Source: Pomacea canaliculata
Lineage: Eukaryota > Mollusca > Gastropoda > Architaenioglossa > Ampullariidae
Assembly: GCF_003073045.1 (NCBI RefSeq)
Contig: NC_037591.1
Location: 334,362-398,361, forward strand
Length of the DNA stretch: 64,000 nucleotides
Direction: 5' to 3'
Positions 1-12,280 of this stretch are shown here, one piece after another. A program made the position numbers and the translations under genes. The notes below the pieces were generated by a model that had not been told where the DNA came from, made no database searches, and worked only from the letters and a program-made list of their open reading frames with translations. The stretch's first letter is position 1. The number at the start of each line of letters is the position of its first letter.

Positions 1-639
1 AACATAACCATAGTTGCATGTTTTAAACCAACAAAATGTGGGATGTTACCAGAAAATGAAAAATGATGTCCCTTCACCTAACTGGCTAGAGGGTGACTGC
101 TCTCCCTCGCTCTTCGTATTTGTCCATTGATTTTTGTGAAGTTTTGCGTCAAATGTTTTTCAGCACATCTATTGCAATATTTACTTTGTTCCTGGATGGA
201 TTTCTGTGTCTGCGCCACTTTTCATCTTTTCCTGGTCCATTTTATTTCTACTGTCACATCTGCACCATCTTGTCATTACTTAGATTTGAGATCTACACAT
301 GGCGGTGTCGACTTCAAACTCTGATTAGCTTCCTGCAGTTGCTTCACAAAGTTTTGATGTGGAGCTGTCACAGCAAGCTTTGCACACAGTACAGATAAGT
401 CTGCAATGACTGCCATCATGTATCTCCAGGAGTGTAGCTTTCACAAGACTTGTGTTGAGGGAGCGATATTTCTGTCTGTGGAAGTTGGGCCACTGCCCCA
501 AAGATTGCGAGTTGAGGTTCCGTACAAATGTCATGATAACTTTCAGATACAGAACTTTACTGACATTGAAGATTCTATGTAATGGCAGGGCAGCATTCGC
601 CACATCTGTTCAGTATGTCTACTCATATCTAACCCTCCA

Positions 640-910
640 TTGTCTTCCTTTTATCATTACTGGTCAGCACAGAGAGTGCGACCTATCTTGGTTGTGATGC
701 TGCATGTTACAAGCGCACAAATTAAATTAAAAAATCATAGTTGCATGTATTCTATCCTCTGTGGCTCAGCAGTTATATGTTTGGTGTTAGCATGCTATTA
801 TTATATAGTGTTTTTGATGTCATTTCTTTATTATCATTGATCAGCATAGTGCAACCTGCTTTGGTCATGATGCTGTGGGATACAAGTGCGCCATAATTAT
901 TATGTATTAT
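640..910 (+). mobile_element. Two LINE 3'-end fragments in a row
   Basis: Two adjacent, diverged copies of one sequence (about 640-730 and 820-905) share the pattern TTTATYATTRVTCAGCA, GTGCRACCT, GGTYRTGATGCTG and TACAAGYGC. A third copy is at 24230-24315 and ends in an ATT tail. This is the usual form of 5'-truncated L2/CR1-like LINE ends. There is no coding part. Confidence 0.5.
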
Positions 911-1101
911 AACCAGTAGAATACAATCCCAGTCTCATTGGCTGTTACCAACCTATACAAGACTGGTTGTTACCAGAGGCCAATTATATATTTTGTGTGT
1001 AACAGTTAAAAAAAGGCTGTTACCAGTAATGAGTTATATATTTTCTATTTAACCAGTAAAACATTGGCTGTTCCCAGTAAATAATCACATATATTTTGCA
1101 G

Positions 1102-1206
1102 GCAGGAGAGAGCTACCACTCAGATCAGCCATCATCAGCTGTTCGACCTAACTTTCTGCATGGAGATGATATTGATGATGACTTTAACTGGGATAAGCTC
1201 CTTTAA
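1102..1206 (+). CDS. Terminal coding exon of an unrecognised gene
   Basis: An acceptor (TATTTTGCAG) ends at 1101 and is followed by 34 open codons and a TAA at 1204-1206. The peptide starts AGESYHSDQPSSAV and ends with the acidic tail HGDDIDDDFNWDKLL. It looks like the C-terminus of a larger protein whose other exons lie left of the window. No domain is visible and I do not recognise the family. The clean acceptor, the biased acidic/aromatic tail and the long stop-rich sequence after it support a real last exon. The frame assumes phase 0 at the acceptor. Confidence 0.6.
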   Translation, partial: AGESYHSDQPSSAVRPNFLHGDDIDDDFNWDKLL

Positions 1207-2785
1207 AAAATAGTTTTAGGGCCTCAGGACACATTTCAAGAGAAAACAGAAAGAAATTCAGGTTTGAATGACTGCAGCTACGACAAGTTCCTATGAGGAA
1301 TACTTGCAAGAGACAAGCCTGTTATTAAGGCTCATGTTGAAGAAAAAAATCTTGGAGAAATTTTTATGATGAATGGAGGGATGTTTTACTGAGAAATGCT
1401 TTAGGATGTGAAGCATCTCACCTCATGGACAGATGGTGTGAAGAAGAGCAGATTTGCCACAAATATGGAAGACTGCTCTAGCTGAGGTAATTGCTACCAA
1501 TTGTTCACTTTCTGGGAGCAAGCATGTCTGTTTATAAATGATGAAGCTATCTGAGGTGTAGTCAGCTACAAATTATTATGGATGGCCTGTTCTTTGAGTC
1601 AGCAAGGTGCCTGCAAAAAGGGTTCTGAAATAAAGCATGCAAAAAATGGGATCAGGGTGTTTCCATATTCCCCACGTGAAAGGTACTGGAACAGGAAGGT
1701 AGTCAATAGGTACTTCCATGATATGGTGCCAGTCTACATCATCTGGGACGTAGACCTGAGGATCTGCATCAGCTGCATTTACAAGTCATAAGAGATTGTG
1801 CAGCAACAAATCAGGGCATCTTCCAAAATGAGGAGATGCCTTTCCAGTCTCAGCAACTTCCTGGGCTTGTTCCTGCACCAGTCACCTTGCTGTGTGAGGA
1901 CGGCAGCAACAGACAAATGCCAGCCTTGTGCCTGTCCTTGGCTTGTCAGCCTGTACTCTATGGACATGATACAAAGTGTACAAGATGTGTCACCTTAACC
2001 TTGCTTGGTGAGAACAGTAACAAGGCTGGTCTGCCTGTGGTCTGTGGTGTGCAACACGAACACCAGTGACTTTAACCTTGCTGGGTTACAACAGTGTATC
2101 TGTAGTAGTTTAAAGTAGTTGATGACACCAATTACCTGACTAAATGAGGATTATGTTGCATACCTACATTATCTCAGGTGTGAGTGCTGACAAGTGCAGC
2201 CCTTTCACATATCTTAGTAATATGAAGACAATTTACCTGTGGTCTCTTATAAGTGCTGACATGTTCAGCACTTTCACCCAGTTATCTTGCAGGGTGAGAA
2301 CATTACCTGTGATCTCCTATTTATTGGTATTGACATTAACACCTGTTGCCTGTACCTTATGAGGTGAGAACATTACCTGTGGTCTCTCTTGCACATTTGT
2401 TCACAAGTATAGTTCTACTGTCTGTGACTTTCATAACTGCAAGCCATCCTGTGAACCTACTTACAACTTGTGGCAATGTGTGTGATGTAGATATAATTGT
2501 TCCACATTTTGATGCCTGCTATGCATTTTTTTTTTAAATTAACTGTAAAATTATAGGAAAGTTTACCATTAGGCTATGACAGTCATGTTGAAAGTTTATA
2601 GTGTTTTGTGCCAATAGACTTTACTTCTTAGGTTGGATGCAGGCATCTGTGCTCTGAAAAATGATCTTTCAAGGACAGTAATGTGTTTCTTGGCACTGGG
2701 CGTTTTTGTTGCATAATAGAAGTGACTGAAGTTATTTATTTATAAAAGCACTACTTTCAATAAAACTTGTCAAACTATACAATCA
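1207..2785 (+). other. Probable 3' UTR of the unrecognised gene
   Basis: No coding potential is seen after the TAA. The first canonical AATAAA in this orientation that is followed by a plausible end is at 2759-2764, so the 3' UTR may run to about 2785. From about 2040 to 2400 the sequence holds diverged repeats of a GTGAGAACATTACCTGTG motif. The extent is an inference. Confidence 0.35.
2759..2764 (+). terminator. Candidate poly(A) signal AATAAA
   Basis: Canonical hexamer in TTCAATAAAACTTG, about 1.55 kb after the stop codon at 1206. It is the best visible candidate for the end of that transcript. Confidence 0.35.
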
Positions 2786-2849
2786 TGCAGAGGCGGTAGA
2801 TAAGTTTTAGTGGCAGGCCTTGACAGAAAAAAAACTTTGAGAGATGTGA

Positions 2850-3010
2850 TGCTCTAGTGAGGTGTGTAGTTAAATAAGAGATTTGTACAAGATGCATGTG
2901 TGTGTGGTTAAATAGGAGATGTATGGTCTGGTGTGTAGTTAAATAAGAGATTTGTACAAGAGAGGTGTAAACAAGAGATGTATGTGTATGGTCTGGTTGT
3001 TTACAAGACA
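2850..3010. repeat. Short tandem repeat array
   Basis: Three diverged units carry GTTAAATAAGAGATTTGTACAA-like sequence alternating with GAGATGTATGGTCTGG. The surrounding region to 3190 is rich in AAGAGATG words. Intergenic or downstream of the first gene. Confidence 0.5.
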
Positions 3011-3504
3011 GGACTGTATGATTTAAGAGGTATGAAGTCTAGCTACATACAAGAAGACTGTGTGATTCAAGAGATGTATATACTAGTGAGAAGAAAGAGA
3101 TGTGTTCTAAGTGAGAAACATGTGGCTCTAGATAAGAGATTTGAATCCAGATAAGAGACATGACTCTACCTAAGATGAAAAGAGAGCAGATGAGAGAGAG
3201 AGGTAACTGTGAATAACAAAATGTGCCATGGCAATGTGAGGCTAAGCTGTGACTTAGTGCTGTGCGCTTTTAGACAGCTACAGCAGGGGACCTGGAGGTA
3301 CTAACCATGATACAAAGGTACAAAAATCTTTGTGCTTCTGCAGGTTTAATGGTCACTTTGCAGTTAACATGTGAGGTGAAAGATGGGAGGTGGGAGTCCC
3401 ATAACATTTTGGTTGCTGGGGACTGCAGTGTTAGAAACAGCATTTATCTCCAGACCATGTATTATTTTGTTTAGGCAGGAACCATCTTTTTTCCAAATGC
3501 TTTG

Positions 3505-3592
3505 TGAGTGTGATGACCAGTTTGTGAGTACAATGACCATTTATTTTGTGAGTGCGATGACCAGATATTTTGTGAGGGCAGTGACCATCTCC
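3505..3592. repeat. 27-bp tandem repeat, about 4 units
   Basis: Four units of TTTTGTGAGTGYGATGACCA with small changes follow each other. No gene is seen here. Confidence 0.6.
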
Positions 3593-6300
3593 TTTCCTTT
3601 ACTGCCATACCTTTTCCAGTTTCAGTCAGTTAGAGGAAGTACACTGTGCCACCTGAGTATCAAACAGACTAATGCATGCACCTCCAGCCTCAGATGCCGG
3701 CTAGGTGTGAACTGATTGCATGGTACTGGAATAGCATATCTTTTGTGAGATTTTCTTAATATCTTGTACATGTTTCACAATGTAGCATAAATTCAAACAA
3801 ATGCACTTAAAGTACAGGAGGAAAAGTGCAGGGCTGTACATAAAGAAGGTGAGCACTGATCAGCTTACCTGTCTTCATTAGGTGTGATCACAAGTAATAC
3901 TGGACAATGCACCTCTGGAATTAAGAACTGTGTGTGTGTGCTTTGAAATATTAACAATACTTTTATGTAAATGGGTACCATTTAAACCCATTGCTGTATA
4001 TATAGAGAGGGATATAAAAGATAGTCTTTGTATTTTAAGGGTTTTTTGGTCTTCTCTATGCCATCTCCTGTAAATCACAAGGTGACCATCACTGATGATA
4101 CAAAGCAGTGTCAGTTGAAGTCTGTAGCTCATCAGTACACAGTTCATCATGGTTGTGACACTAATGATAAGCGTGCTTCTACCAGTGTGTTTGACTAGAC
4201 ATGGGCAGTGTCAGCTGAAGTCTGATGAAAGATGTATCTCATCAATACTGAGATGTTCATGGGTTATGGCACTAACAACAGGCATGCTTCTGCCATACAG
4301 CAGAATTGTTTGACTAGACACAAGTTTAGGTGGCCCGAAATCCCATAGGGGTCATATTGTTCTGTAGCTGTTAGACATTTTGCTTAAGTTAAAGTGGTAC
4401 CTCATTAGATTTGCTGAAAGAATGTCATTGTTTATTCCCAGGGTACATCTCAATTCATTGAAGATCTAGATGCCGGATGTACAGACATGACATTACATCA
4501 AATGGAAGTTGTTTGTGCCAGCGTAAATTACCGGTGTTTTGTTATGTAACTTGGGAACTGTATGTTGGATCATGAGTTACAGCTCATGGCTGTTTTTCCT
4601 TTGGACTCACAAGTTTGCAGCATGTAGTTGCTGTCATTGTAGTGACAGCAGAGCTGGGCAGAATCATCATTGATTTATACTTCCACTCATTAAATGGCAT
4701 AATCATTTTATAGGCATGATTTATCATCAATTTACAGTCTCTAGATGGATTAGTTGCTTAATAGTCATAATGATCTGTCCCTACAAGTTTTGAGCCTGCT
4801 CATGGAACATTATCTTTTATTTATAGTTTTGAAGGTGCAGATGGTTGAGATCACCTACATGACTGTTAGATGTGGTGGTACTGTGTTATATGTGACAGTG
4901 CTGCTCCTCTGTTTTGAGAATTTGTTTTGTAAATGCACTCATATTCCTTTCTCACCCCTCGAGTCACCACAAAGAGATGGTTGTTTGCACAAATATGATG
5001 TCTTTTGTTAACTTTATATTTTTGTGATGCAAACTTTCTTGCCTCACAAGTGAATTGTTATAAATCAAAATAAAAGGAAAGATGAGCAGTAGCTATTTAT
5101 CTTTCAGTAATGATGCAATCATGTTTAGTTATGATACAATTGTGTTTTGATTTTCCCTCTGACACAAAGAGCACTTCACACCATATTACAACCTACAACT
5201 AGAATCTGGAAGGAATCCTGATGACAGAAGCAATCCTCTGTGCACTGATATGATATGAGGAGTAAACTACACTTTGCATTACAGTGGTAGAAAAGTAACG
5301 GTGTGTCACAGTATTAGTAAAGTTACACTGTGCATCGTAATGTTAGAAGAATACACAATGCATTATAATAGCAGAAAAGTAAACTGTACATTACAATGTT
5401 AGAGAAGTAACAGTGGTACAGTGGTAGTGAACTAAACTACATTGATGGTAGAAGTGAACTCAGCTGGCTATAGAGGATGCCACAGTGGTTGAATGAATAC
5501 TAGTGCTACTCTTTTGATGCAGGGGAAACTGTAGACACACTTCAGCCCATGGTACTTACATGCGTCAATTCATGAACAGGACTGGATTGGGATGTCTTCA
5601 AACTCTGGTTCGCTGTCTTTCATGTCACTTGCTAATAATTTTATCTACGCTCAAATCAATATATAAATGAAAATGCTAAAGAAGGAAGCATACTAAGAAG
5701 TGTACATGTGTACATTATTGCTGTGTCTGGTGCTTATAAATAAAACAAAAATAAAGGTAAAATTTGTTTTTATTACATCACTTTCCAGCAAATGAAAAAA
5801 ATGAGAATATGTGCAAAAAAGTTGTAAAAATCATGGTATTTGGCTTTCAATGAATATAGTCTGTGCATGAACGTGTGTTTATACGTTCATGGTCTGTGTG
5901 GTCTCTTGCCAGAACCAAATAACATTTGCTAGAATTGGTAGTTTTAAACCCTGAGCAAAGCAGTACAGAAAAGAAGGCTTAAAATGACTGCTTCAAAACA
6001 AAGAGTTTAAAAATGGTTGCTGTATGTCATTGTTGAAAACACAAAAAGTCCTGTTATAAGTGCAGCTTGTATACTGCTAAGAGAATTTTTGGAGTACTGT
6101 TCATTTAGAAGACATTTAATAGTAGCACAGGCTATGCATCAAAACAGAGCGACATTCTTAGTTTTTAAATATTTTTAAAAATTCTTTTCTCAAGTGGACC
6201 ACAAGCTCAGTATCAAGAACCCTGATTAAGATGCCAAAATGCCCTTAAATGATAAAGGAAATGTTTGTGAAACATTGACAGGAATTAAAAACTCTAATGG
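3593..6300. other. Intergenic region with low-copy duplications
   Basis: No exon is recognised. Around 4095-4320 a stretch of about 115 bp is duplicated (CAGTGTCAGYTGAAGTCTG through GTTTGACTAGACA). Bases 5267-5465 hold about five diverged units of 36-38 bp with the words CATTACAGTGGTAGA and AAAGTAA. The rest is unremarkable AT-rich DNA. Confidence 0.45.
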
Positions 6301-6329
6301 AATATATTACTATGATTGGAAAAGTGAAC

Positions 6330-6485
6330 TTCACTGAATACTGATGGTAGAAGGGAATTAAACTGGATGTCCCAGTCATGCCATAATCAGCCATAAATGT
6401 GTGCTGCTGATGGTTGTGAAGCATATTGGGCCTGGCCATCAGCATAACCACCCTCAGCTTGTATTCGTGGCCGTTGGCAATTTAC
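6330..6485. repeat. SINE-like repeat, copy 1
   Basis: This shares GCTGRTGRTTGTGAAGCATAYTGGG and flanking words with the copy at 7210-7390 in the same orientation. The second copy also has AATGGGTACC, a word common in molluscan tRNA-derived SINEs. The family is inferred. Confidence 0.4.
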
Positions 6486-7016
6486 CCATGGGTACATCAA
6501 CCCTAACTTAAAAACTGGCTAGTAAAGTTAACTCTACAGACTTCATAGTAGCCACTGATCAGGTGAAGTTACCTACGGTGTGAATTTCATTACAGCTCTT
6601 GTTGGGTCAAGTTGAGGCAGGAAACATTACAAAAAAATGTTAAGCGAGGAAGAAATTCAAAATCTATTTTTTTCAGACCAAATGATATTGAGCAAATATT
6701 AAATGACAAAACTATTTTCATTCAGAAACAATAGCAATGTTCAGTTTAATTATGGTGTCTGCTACTCTAATTATGATCTGGTTGAACTAAATCAATCTCA
6801 GGGCAAGTCTGGCCAAGGTGGGAGAAAGTTATTTGAAGGAGACAGCCCCCATAAAAGGCAGCCAATAAAAAGCTGGAAAAACGTTTTTGATTTTTTGCCT
6901 GTTCATGAGTCAACGAATATAGGGTTTAAGCCATTATATCTGGTCCTCTCATATCTGGTAGGGTAATAAATACTTCATGGATATGATTCTTGAGTACCCA
7001 GAGAAAACATCCTCAG

Positions 7017-7135
7017 GGCTGGGCGTTTGGGGTTTTCTCCAGGTACTCTGGTTCCCCCCCCCACCACCACCACCTTTCATAGTGTGAAATCATCTCAAGG
7101 TGAAAGCATTTTCCAATAAACCAATCAAACCTGAA
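7017..7135 (+). mobile_element. SINE 3' part
   Basis: GGTTTTCTCCAGGTACTCTG followed by a C run, (CCA)n and ATAGTGTGAAATCATCTCAAGG is a sequence I recognise as recurrent in marine invertebrate SINEs. It ends in AATAAACCAATCAAACC. The tRNA-derived head is not obvious. Confidence 0.5.
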
Positions 7136-7204
7136 AACATAGAAAGCAGATAGTGAATACAACTGGTAGGCGGTTTGATATTTTTCTGATGCAGCATACT
7201 TCTC

Positions 7205-7390
7205 TCACTTGAGTTATCTGTGGAATGGGTACCAGACTCAAGGCTGAGGAAGGCAAGACACCTTCAAGAATATGCAGCTGGTGATTGTGAAGCATACTGG
7301 GGTTGCCATGATCAGCATTCACCACCTTGAATGACACCTTGGTTGCTGGTGGCTGTGACCAGTCACCATCATGGACTTGGAACATTACCA
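7205..7390. repeat. SINE-like repeat, copy 2
   Basis: Related to 6330-6485. It contains GGAATGGGTACCAGACT and GGTGATTGTGAAGCATACTGG. No coding content. Confidence 0.4.
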
Positions 7391-8127
7391 GGGTATAGTG
7401 ACTGGTGTGAGCAGTTGTTAAACTTAAGGTGACTAAAACATCTGTATTATAAGTCTACTGCTTTGGACCAGCTAAAGCAGATTTTCTAAGACTTCTTCAA
7501 CAGACACTATTTTGTGCGTGTGTCCATTGAAGTATACCAGCAAACATAGAACTAGCAGCTCCCTATGTGTCATGCACTTTCAAGAAAGTGTTATACACTA
7601 AATTAACTCATAGAGAACTTGGCCTCACATTTAAGAAATCAGTCAGCTACATACAAAATTCACATATCTTTAAAAAAAAATTATAAAAAAACAGTCAATG
7701 ATAGAAGGACAACATATTTATAGTTTACAGTTTGAAATGTGCAGAAATCAGCACATTGATGCACTCAATTGATCAGGACACACTACTTTCTTGCAGATCC
7801 AAAGAAATAAAATATATCCAAAGTCCCCAAAAATGTTTAGCCCATGTAATTACACAAAATATAAGATTATCAGGCTGTCTGGTCTATAAGGCAGAAGAAA
7901 GATCCTAAGATTTTTGCAAGAAAACCACCAAATTCATTTTCAAAAATGATATCTGCCTAGTCAGGAATTTATTTCTAAGCCTAGAACCAGGATGGCCAGA
8001 ATGAGTATGGATTTCCACATCTTTCTACCGTTGCCTTTAGCTGTGTACTTTAACCATAATTTTTTTCCCAGACTCCCTCCCTACTGGTTAATAAAGGGGA
8101 AAAAAGAGGAAATTATAAGTTTGGCCT

Positions 8128-8310
8128 AAATGCAATACAATGATGTTCTGAATCCTGTCCCAGTCCAATTGTTATGTCCTGAACCCTGCCCCAGCACAAT
8201 TATGTTCTGAATCCTGTCCCAGCAAAATGCTCAATCCTGTCCGAGCATAATTTTTGATGTTCTGAATCTTGTGCCAGTGCAATTTCTGATATTCTGAATC
8301 ATTTCGAATT
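8128..8310. repeat. Minisatellite, about 33-bp unit
   Basis: Five diverged units contain TGATGTTCTGAATCCTGTCC followed by CAGYRCAATT. Units vary in length. No gene is near. Confidence 0.65.
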
Positions 8311-8679
8311 AAGATTACTGGTTGTAAACAAACTGTGTACTTTCAATCATGTCTAAAACATAGTGTCAGTCTGATTCATGATGGCCACCATCTTTACCTG
8401 TTTTCACACACACACAAATTACTGTGTGACCTATAGGACTTGAAAATGGTGAGCAATACAAGCAATTTTGCAGCCAACCTGCTGACCCACTCAGAAGTGT
8501 TGAGCAATGCTGCAACACTTATTTATAAGTTAAGAAATCTTGTCAATAGCTTGGCACAGCTCACACAAAGCATTGTAACACTTGCCCTGGTTTCATCACA
8601 CCCTTGAGAAAGCAGGGTGCATGTGAGCTTTGTCTGAGAGCAAGGATGTATTGAAAACTCATTCCCAGAAAATGTGTCA

Positions 8680-9240
8680 ATATATATATGTGTGAATATA
8701 TATATGCTCTATTTATGCATTATGTACAGTACATTTACATGTGCAAATGCACAGATGTAGTGTTCCATTTTATACGTGTACTTTGTTGCCAGGGTCTACC
8801 ATGTAGACATGCTGCAAGGAATGTTGTGTAGATGTGTGCTGTGTGCATGGACTGGGTAGTAATGTGTTGTATATAGGCATGGATGTGTGTTGTATGCACT
8901 TATAAAGATACTATGCATGCTGTCTACGCAGATGTACTTATGTGCATTGACAAGCTGCATATGCTGTATATATTTAATCTGTGTATCTGCAAATGCTCTC
9001 TCTATATAAAATGCTATATGTATATATGTGTGATACATGTTATATAAATCTACATGCTATGTGTATGTGATATGTTTTGTATATATGTAATGCTATGTGT
9101 CTATATGCTATATGTATCATACTATGGTATGTATGTTTGTATATCTGTACATGTTGCATGTATACATGTGAGCTATATAGATATTACATGTGTATGCTGT
9201 ATTTATAAAATAGCATTTACATGTGCTGTATATATGTATG
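8680..9240. repeat. TA/TG-rich low-complexity region
   Basis: Long stretch of alternating TATATG, TGTATG and GTGTGT words with imperfect periodicity (for example ATGCTATGTGTCTATATGC). Open frames here are artefacts of the low complexity. Confidence 0.6.
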
Positions 9241-9242
9241 AA

Positions 9243-9495
9243 TTGGAGGAAGCTGATAGCTGAGCGGTTAGAACACTGGCATTTGAACCCAGAGGTATGC
9301 TGGGTCAATATCTGTGTGATGCAACAACCTTACTTTGTCCTGTTGGCAATGGAGAATAAAGAAAGCCATGGCGAACAAACTATATATACAGGTGTGGTGG
9401 ATAACACCATCGTAAACATGAACCATATGTATATACAGGCCTGATGGATAATACCAAGGCAAACATGAACCATTATATACAGGTGTGATGTGTCC
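9243..9495 (+). mobile_element. tRNA-derived SINE copy
   Basis: TAGCTGAGCGG (9257-9267) fits the pol III A box TRGYNNARNNG exactly. GGGTCAATATC about 36 bp later is a decayed B box. The part downstream has CAGGTGTGGTGGATAAYACC in two to three tandem units of about 55 bp. Head and spacing indicate a SINE rather than a working tRNA gene. Confidence 0.55.
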
Positions 9496-10283
9496 AAGCA
9501 TTCTGCAGTTGCTTGTTTCTGTGGTAGGCAAATTAGTCAACACGATAAAGGAAACACAGATCTGAAACCGATGAATAACAGACTGGCTTATGTTTTCTAC
9601 AACTGTTTTAGCTCTTAGATTTTCAAACTGAGAAATTCGGTATTACTACTGGTACCCATGACATCAAATGAGTACAATGGCTGCATGGCAACTTGAAGCA
9701 AGTTCTCTTACAGTGCATTTGCAGAGTTTATTTTAACATCAGTGGAAGGGAGGGATGAGTGGCATGAGCAAAACATAATAAACGGAAGCGCCACTACCAA
9801 GCATCTGATGGATTTGCTTTTCCTGACCATAGTATATTTCTAGCATTGAAGACAGCACTCAACATTTAGATTCGTGTATGTGTGTGCGGGTGTTATTTTC
9901 TGCCTGAAGGGAGTCAGAACAAATTAAATATTACAGAGAAAACCTCAAGTTGTTACAAGTGACACCAAGGTGACAAGCATTTATTTAAAACAAGCCTTTG
10001 CAGGAGGACATGATAAAAAAAATAGACAAAAAATACATATCAGGCTTGAACAGAGGTGACAAGCATTATAAACACACCTTAAGACCCGAGGCAAGACTTT
10101 AATTGACAGAGCAGGCCAGCATGTAAACATATGGACACTTGGCCTTGGCACTGCAATCCTTAAACCATACTTAAAACACTTAGCACATCAGCTCTGCAAG
10201 AGAAATAATGATTTAGAGGCAATGGGGACATGATAAAAATAAATAAACCTTCTGAGTATCCACGATTGGTTTCACGTCTGCTG
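9496..10283. other. Intergenic, no gene seen
   Basis: AT-rich sequence without conserved coding frames or clear splice-bounded exons. Nothing supported here. Confidence 0.4.
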
Positions 10284-10345
10284 ACATGTCATTGCAGAAG
10301 CAGAGAAGTAGAAATTGCTACTAACATGTCATTACAGGGGAAGAG
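10284..10345. repeat. 40-bp repeat flanking a LINE, left side
   Basis: ACATGTCATTGCAGAAGCAG at 10284 recurs at 10324 as ACATGTCATTACAGGGGAAG, a 40-bp period. The same 40-bp unit occurs twice at 12201-12280, on the far side of the LINE copy. Confidence 0.6.
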
Positions 10346-10429
10346 ACGTTTGTCAACCGATATGTTCCCATCTTTGTCTAAAAGTGCCCTAGTGAGGCCA
10401 CTTGCTAAGAAGTCCATGCTTGACGTCAA

Positions 10430-12180
10430 TGTGTTGAGTAACCACAGCCAACTTGTTTCCAACTTGTCTATTCTTTCCAAGATCATGGAGAAAGTAGATT
10501 TCATACAGCTCTGTGTCTACTTACAATAGCACCATCTTATCCCCTATGCTCAGTTGGCATATAGACCTTTTCACAGTACCCAAACTACTCTAAAGTAACC
10601 ACAGACATATTAACTGCCCTTGACAGCAGTGATGTTTCTGCCTTAAATCTACTGGACTTGTATTCGACACTATGAACTATTCTCCGCTCCTTCGTATGGA
10701 ATATCTCACCAACAGTCATTGGTAATCAAGCATCTTGCCCTGCTCCACTCTCCTGTGGGGTCCTTCAAGGCTCAGTACTCGGCCCGATTCTGTTTATTTT
10801 GTACATAAAACCATTTCATCATGCATCCAGTATCACCAGGTTTCTCATCAATCACATACTGATGACAGGCAACTGTACAGCTCCACTCCACCGTTTGAGT
10901 CTCATTCTCCTACTAGCACCATAGAAGCCTGTATTAGTGACATCAAGGACCGGATGGTTAAAAAAACAAGCTTAATCTAAATGATGATAATATGGAAGCC
11001 CTCCTATGCTCTAGAAGAAGAAATCAACCTTCGCTCATCAGTCTGCCCAATCACATCAAGGTGGGCAAAACCAATATCACTTTTTATTCCTCCATCAGGA
11101 ACCTGGTATTCATTATCACTGCAGACATGACTTGCTAAACAAGTTACAGCTGTCAGTCTGCCTGTTGTGATAAACAAGTTACAGCTGTCTGACAGTCTGT
11201 CTAATGTGATGGACAAGTCACAGCTGTCAGTTTATTATGATAGACAAGTTACAGCTGTCTGTCAGACTGCCTGTTGTGATAAACAAATTAAAGCTGTCTA
11301 CCTATTGTGATAGACAAGTCACGACTGTCAGTTGATTATGATAGACAAGTTACTGCTGTTAGTCTGCCTATTATGAGCTTCGTAAGATCAGCGCCATCCA
11401 TCACATTCTGTGTGCTACCCACATTCTTGTCTGTATTTGTTCTTTCTAGCTTAAATAATGCAACTCGTTACTTGCAGCCTGCCCCTCTCACCTCATTCTG
11501 AGATTTCAGAAAGAACAGAACTCTGCTGCATGTCTGGTGCTTAGAGCTAGGAAATGGGACTGCGCCACTCCTCTCTTTTGTTTTCTACACTGGCTTCCCA
11601 TCCGTTCTGGCATCCAGTACAAACTGTCCGTGCTGTGTTTTAATTTTTCTGCTGGCTCCTGCCCTGATTATTTCTCTGAACTGCTCTTCCCTTACATCCC
11701 AGCCAGAAAACTACAGTCTTCATCTGATGACTTTCACATAACTGTTCCTGTCACCAGAACAACATATGGCCACAGGATGTTTAGTTATCATGCAGCAAAA
11801 CAATGGAACTCTCTCCCTTTCCATATCTGTCACCTACCTACAACTGAATCCTTCAAATGTGCACTGAAAACGTACCTCTTCCTTGAGCATTACTGCTAAC
11901 ATAGTGCACACAATGCTAACTCCTTTTCCCTCCCTTCACGCTTATTGGTACTTTCCTACTCGTCTTTTTCTGCAGAATCATGATTTTCTCAGTTCCTGTT
12001 ACTTGGTTCCTCTTTGCTTTTTCCAGATTTGTCTTCTATTTGTCATCAGAACTGTTGTTTATTCTTTCATTCCTCATATGCTGCCCATGTTGTCCATGTT
12101 TCATTCTTGTTTTAAGAACTAAGAGCATGCTCCTTACCAGTGTGAGTATGCACTATACAAATCTTTCATTTATTATTATT
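10430..12180 (+). pseudogene. L2/CR1-like LINE reverse transcriptase, degenerate
   Basis: Reading across stops and frameshifts gives reverse transcriptase landmarks in order: SNLSILSKIMEKV, LIPYAQLAYRPFHSTQTTL, ALNLLDL, GVLQGSVLGPILFILY, then RSAPSITFCVLP and the C-terminal part FLHWLPIRSGIQYKLSVLCF ... AAKQWNSLPFHI ... TESFKCALKTYLF. A 3' tail of about 280 bp ends in TTTATTATTATTA at about 12178. The copy is 5'-truncated and broken by many stops, and the FADD catalytic segment is lost. A related 3' end lies on the minus strand at 52157-52400. Confidence 0.8.
11130..11370 (+). repeat. Minisatellite inside the LINE open frame
   Basis: Six diverged units contain GATARACAAGTTACAGCTGTC, alternating with CAGTCTGCCTGTTGT. 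Unit length is about 40 bp. It sits where the intact family reads ...KQVTAVC..., so it is a local expansion of part of the reverse transcriptase frame. Confidence 0.65.
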
Positions 12181-12200
12181 AGAAGCAGGAAATACTACCG

Positions 12201-12280
12201 ACATATCACTGCAGAGACAGGAAAGCAAAAATTACCCCTGATATGTCATTGCAGGGACATGGAAGTAGGAATTTCTTTCA
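12201..12280. repeat. 40-bp repeat flanking a LINE, right side
   Basis: ACATATCACTGCAGAGACAG at 12201 and ATATGTCATTGCAGGGACAT at 12241 are two units of the 40-bp repeat also found at 10284. The LINE copy therefore lies between two short stretches of one minisatellite. Confidence 0.6.

Noticed and set aside
1582..2070. Further coding exons downstream of 1206
   Set aside because: The frames are short, lack splice sites in phase and include repeats. They fit a 3' UTR or intergenic DNA.
8796..9308. Small cysteine/tyrosine-rich proteins on both strands
   Set aside because: They are direct translations of TATG/TGTA low-complexity DNA.
9243..9320. A working tRNA gene
   Set aside because: The A box is good but the B box is decayed and no cloverleaf can be drawn. 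It is a SINE head.
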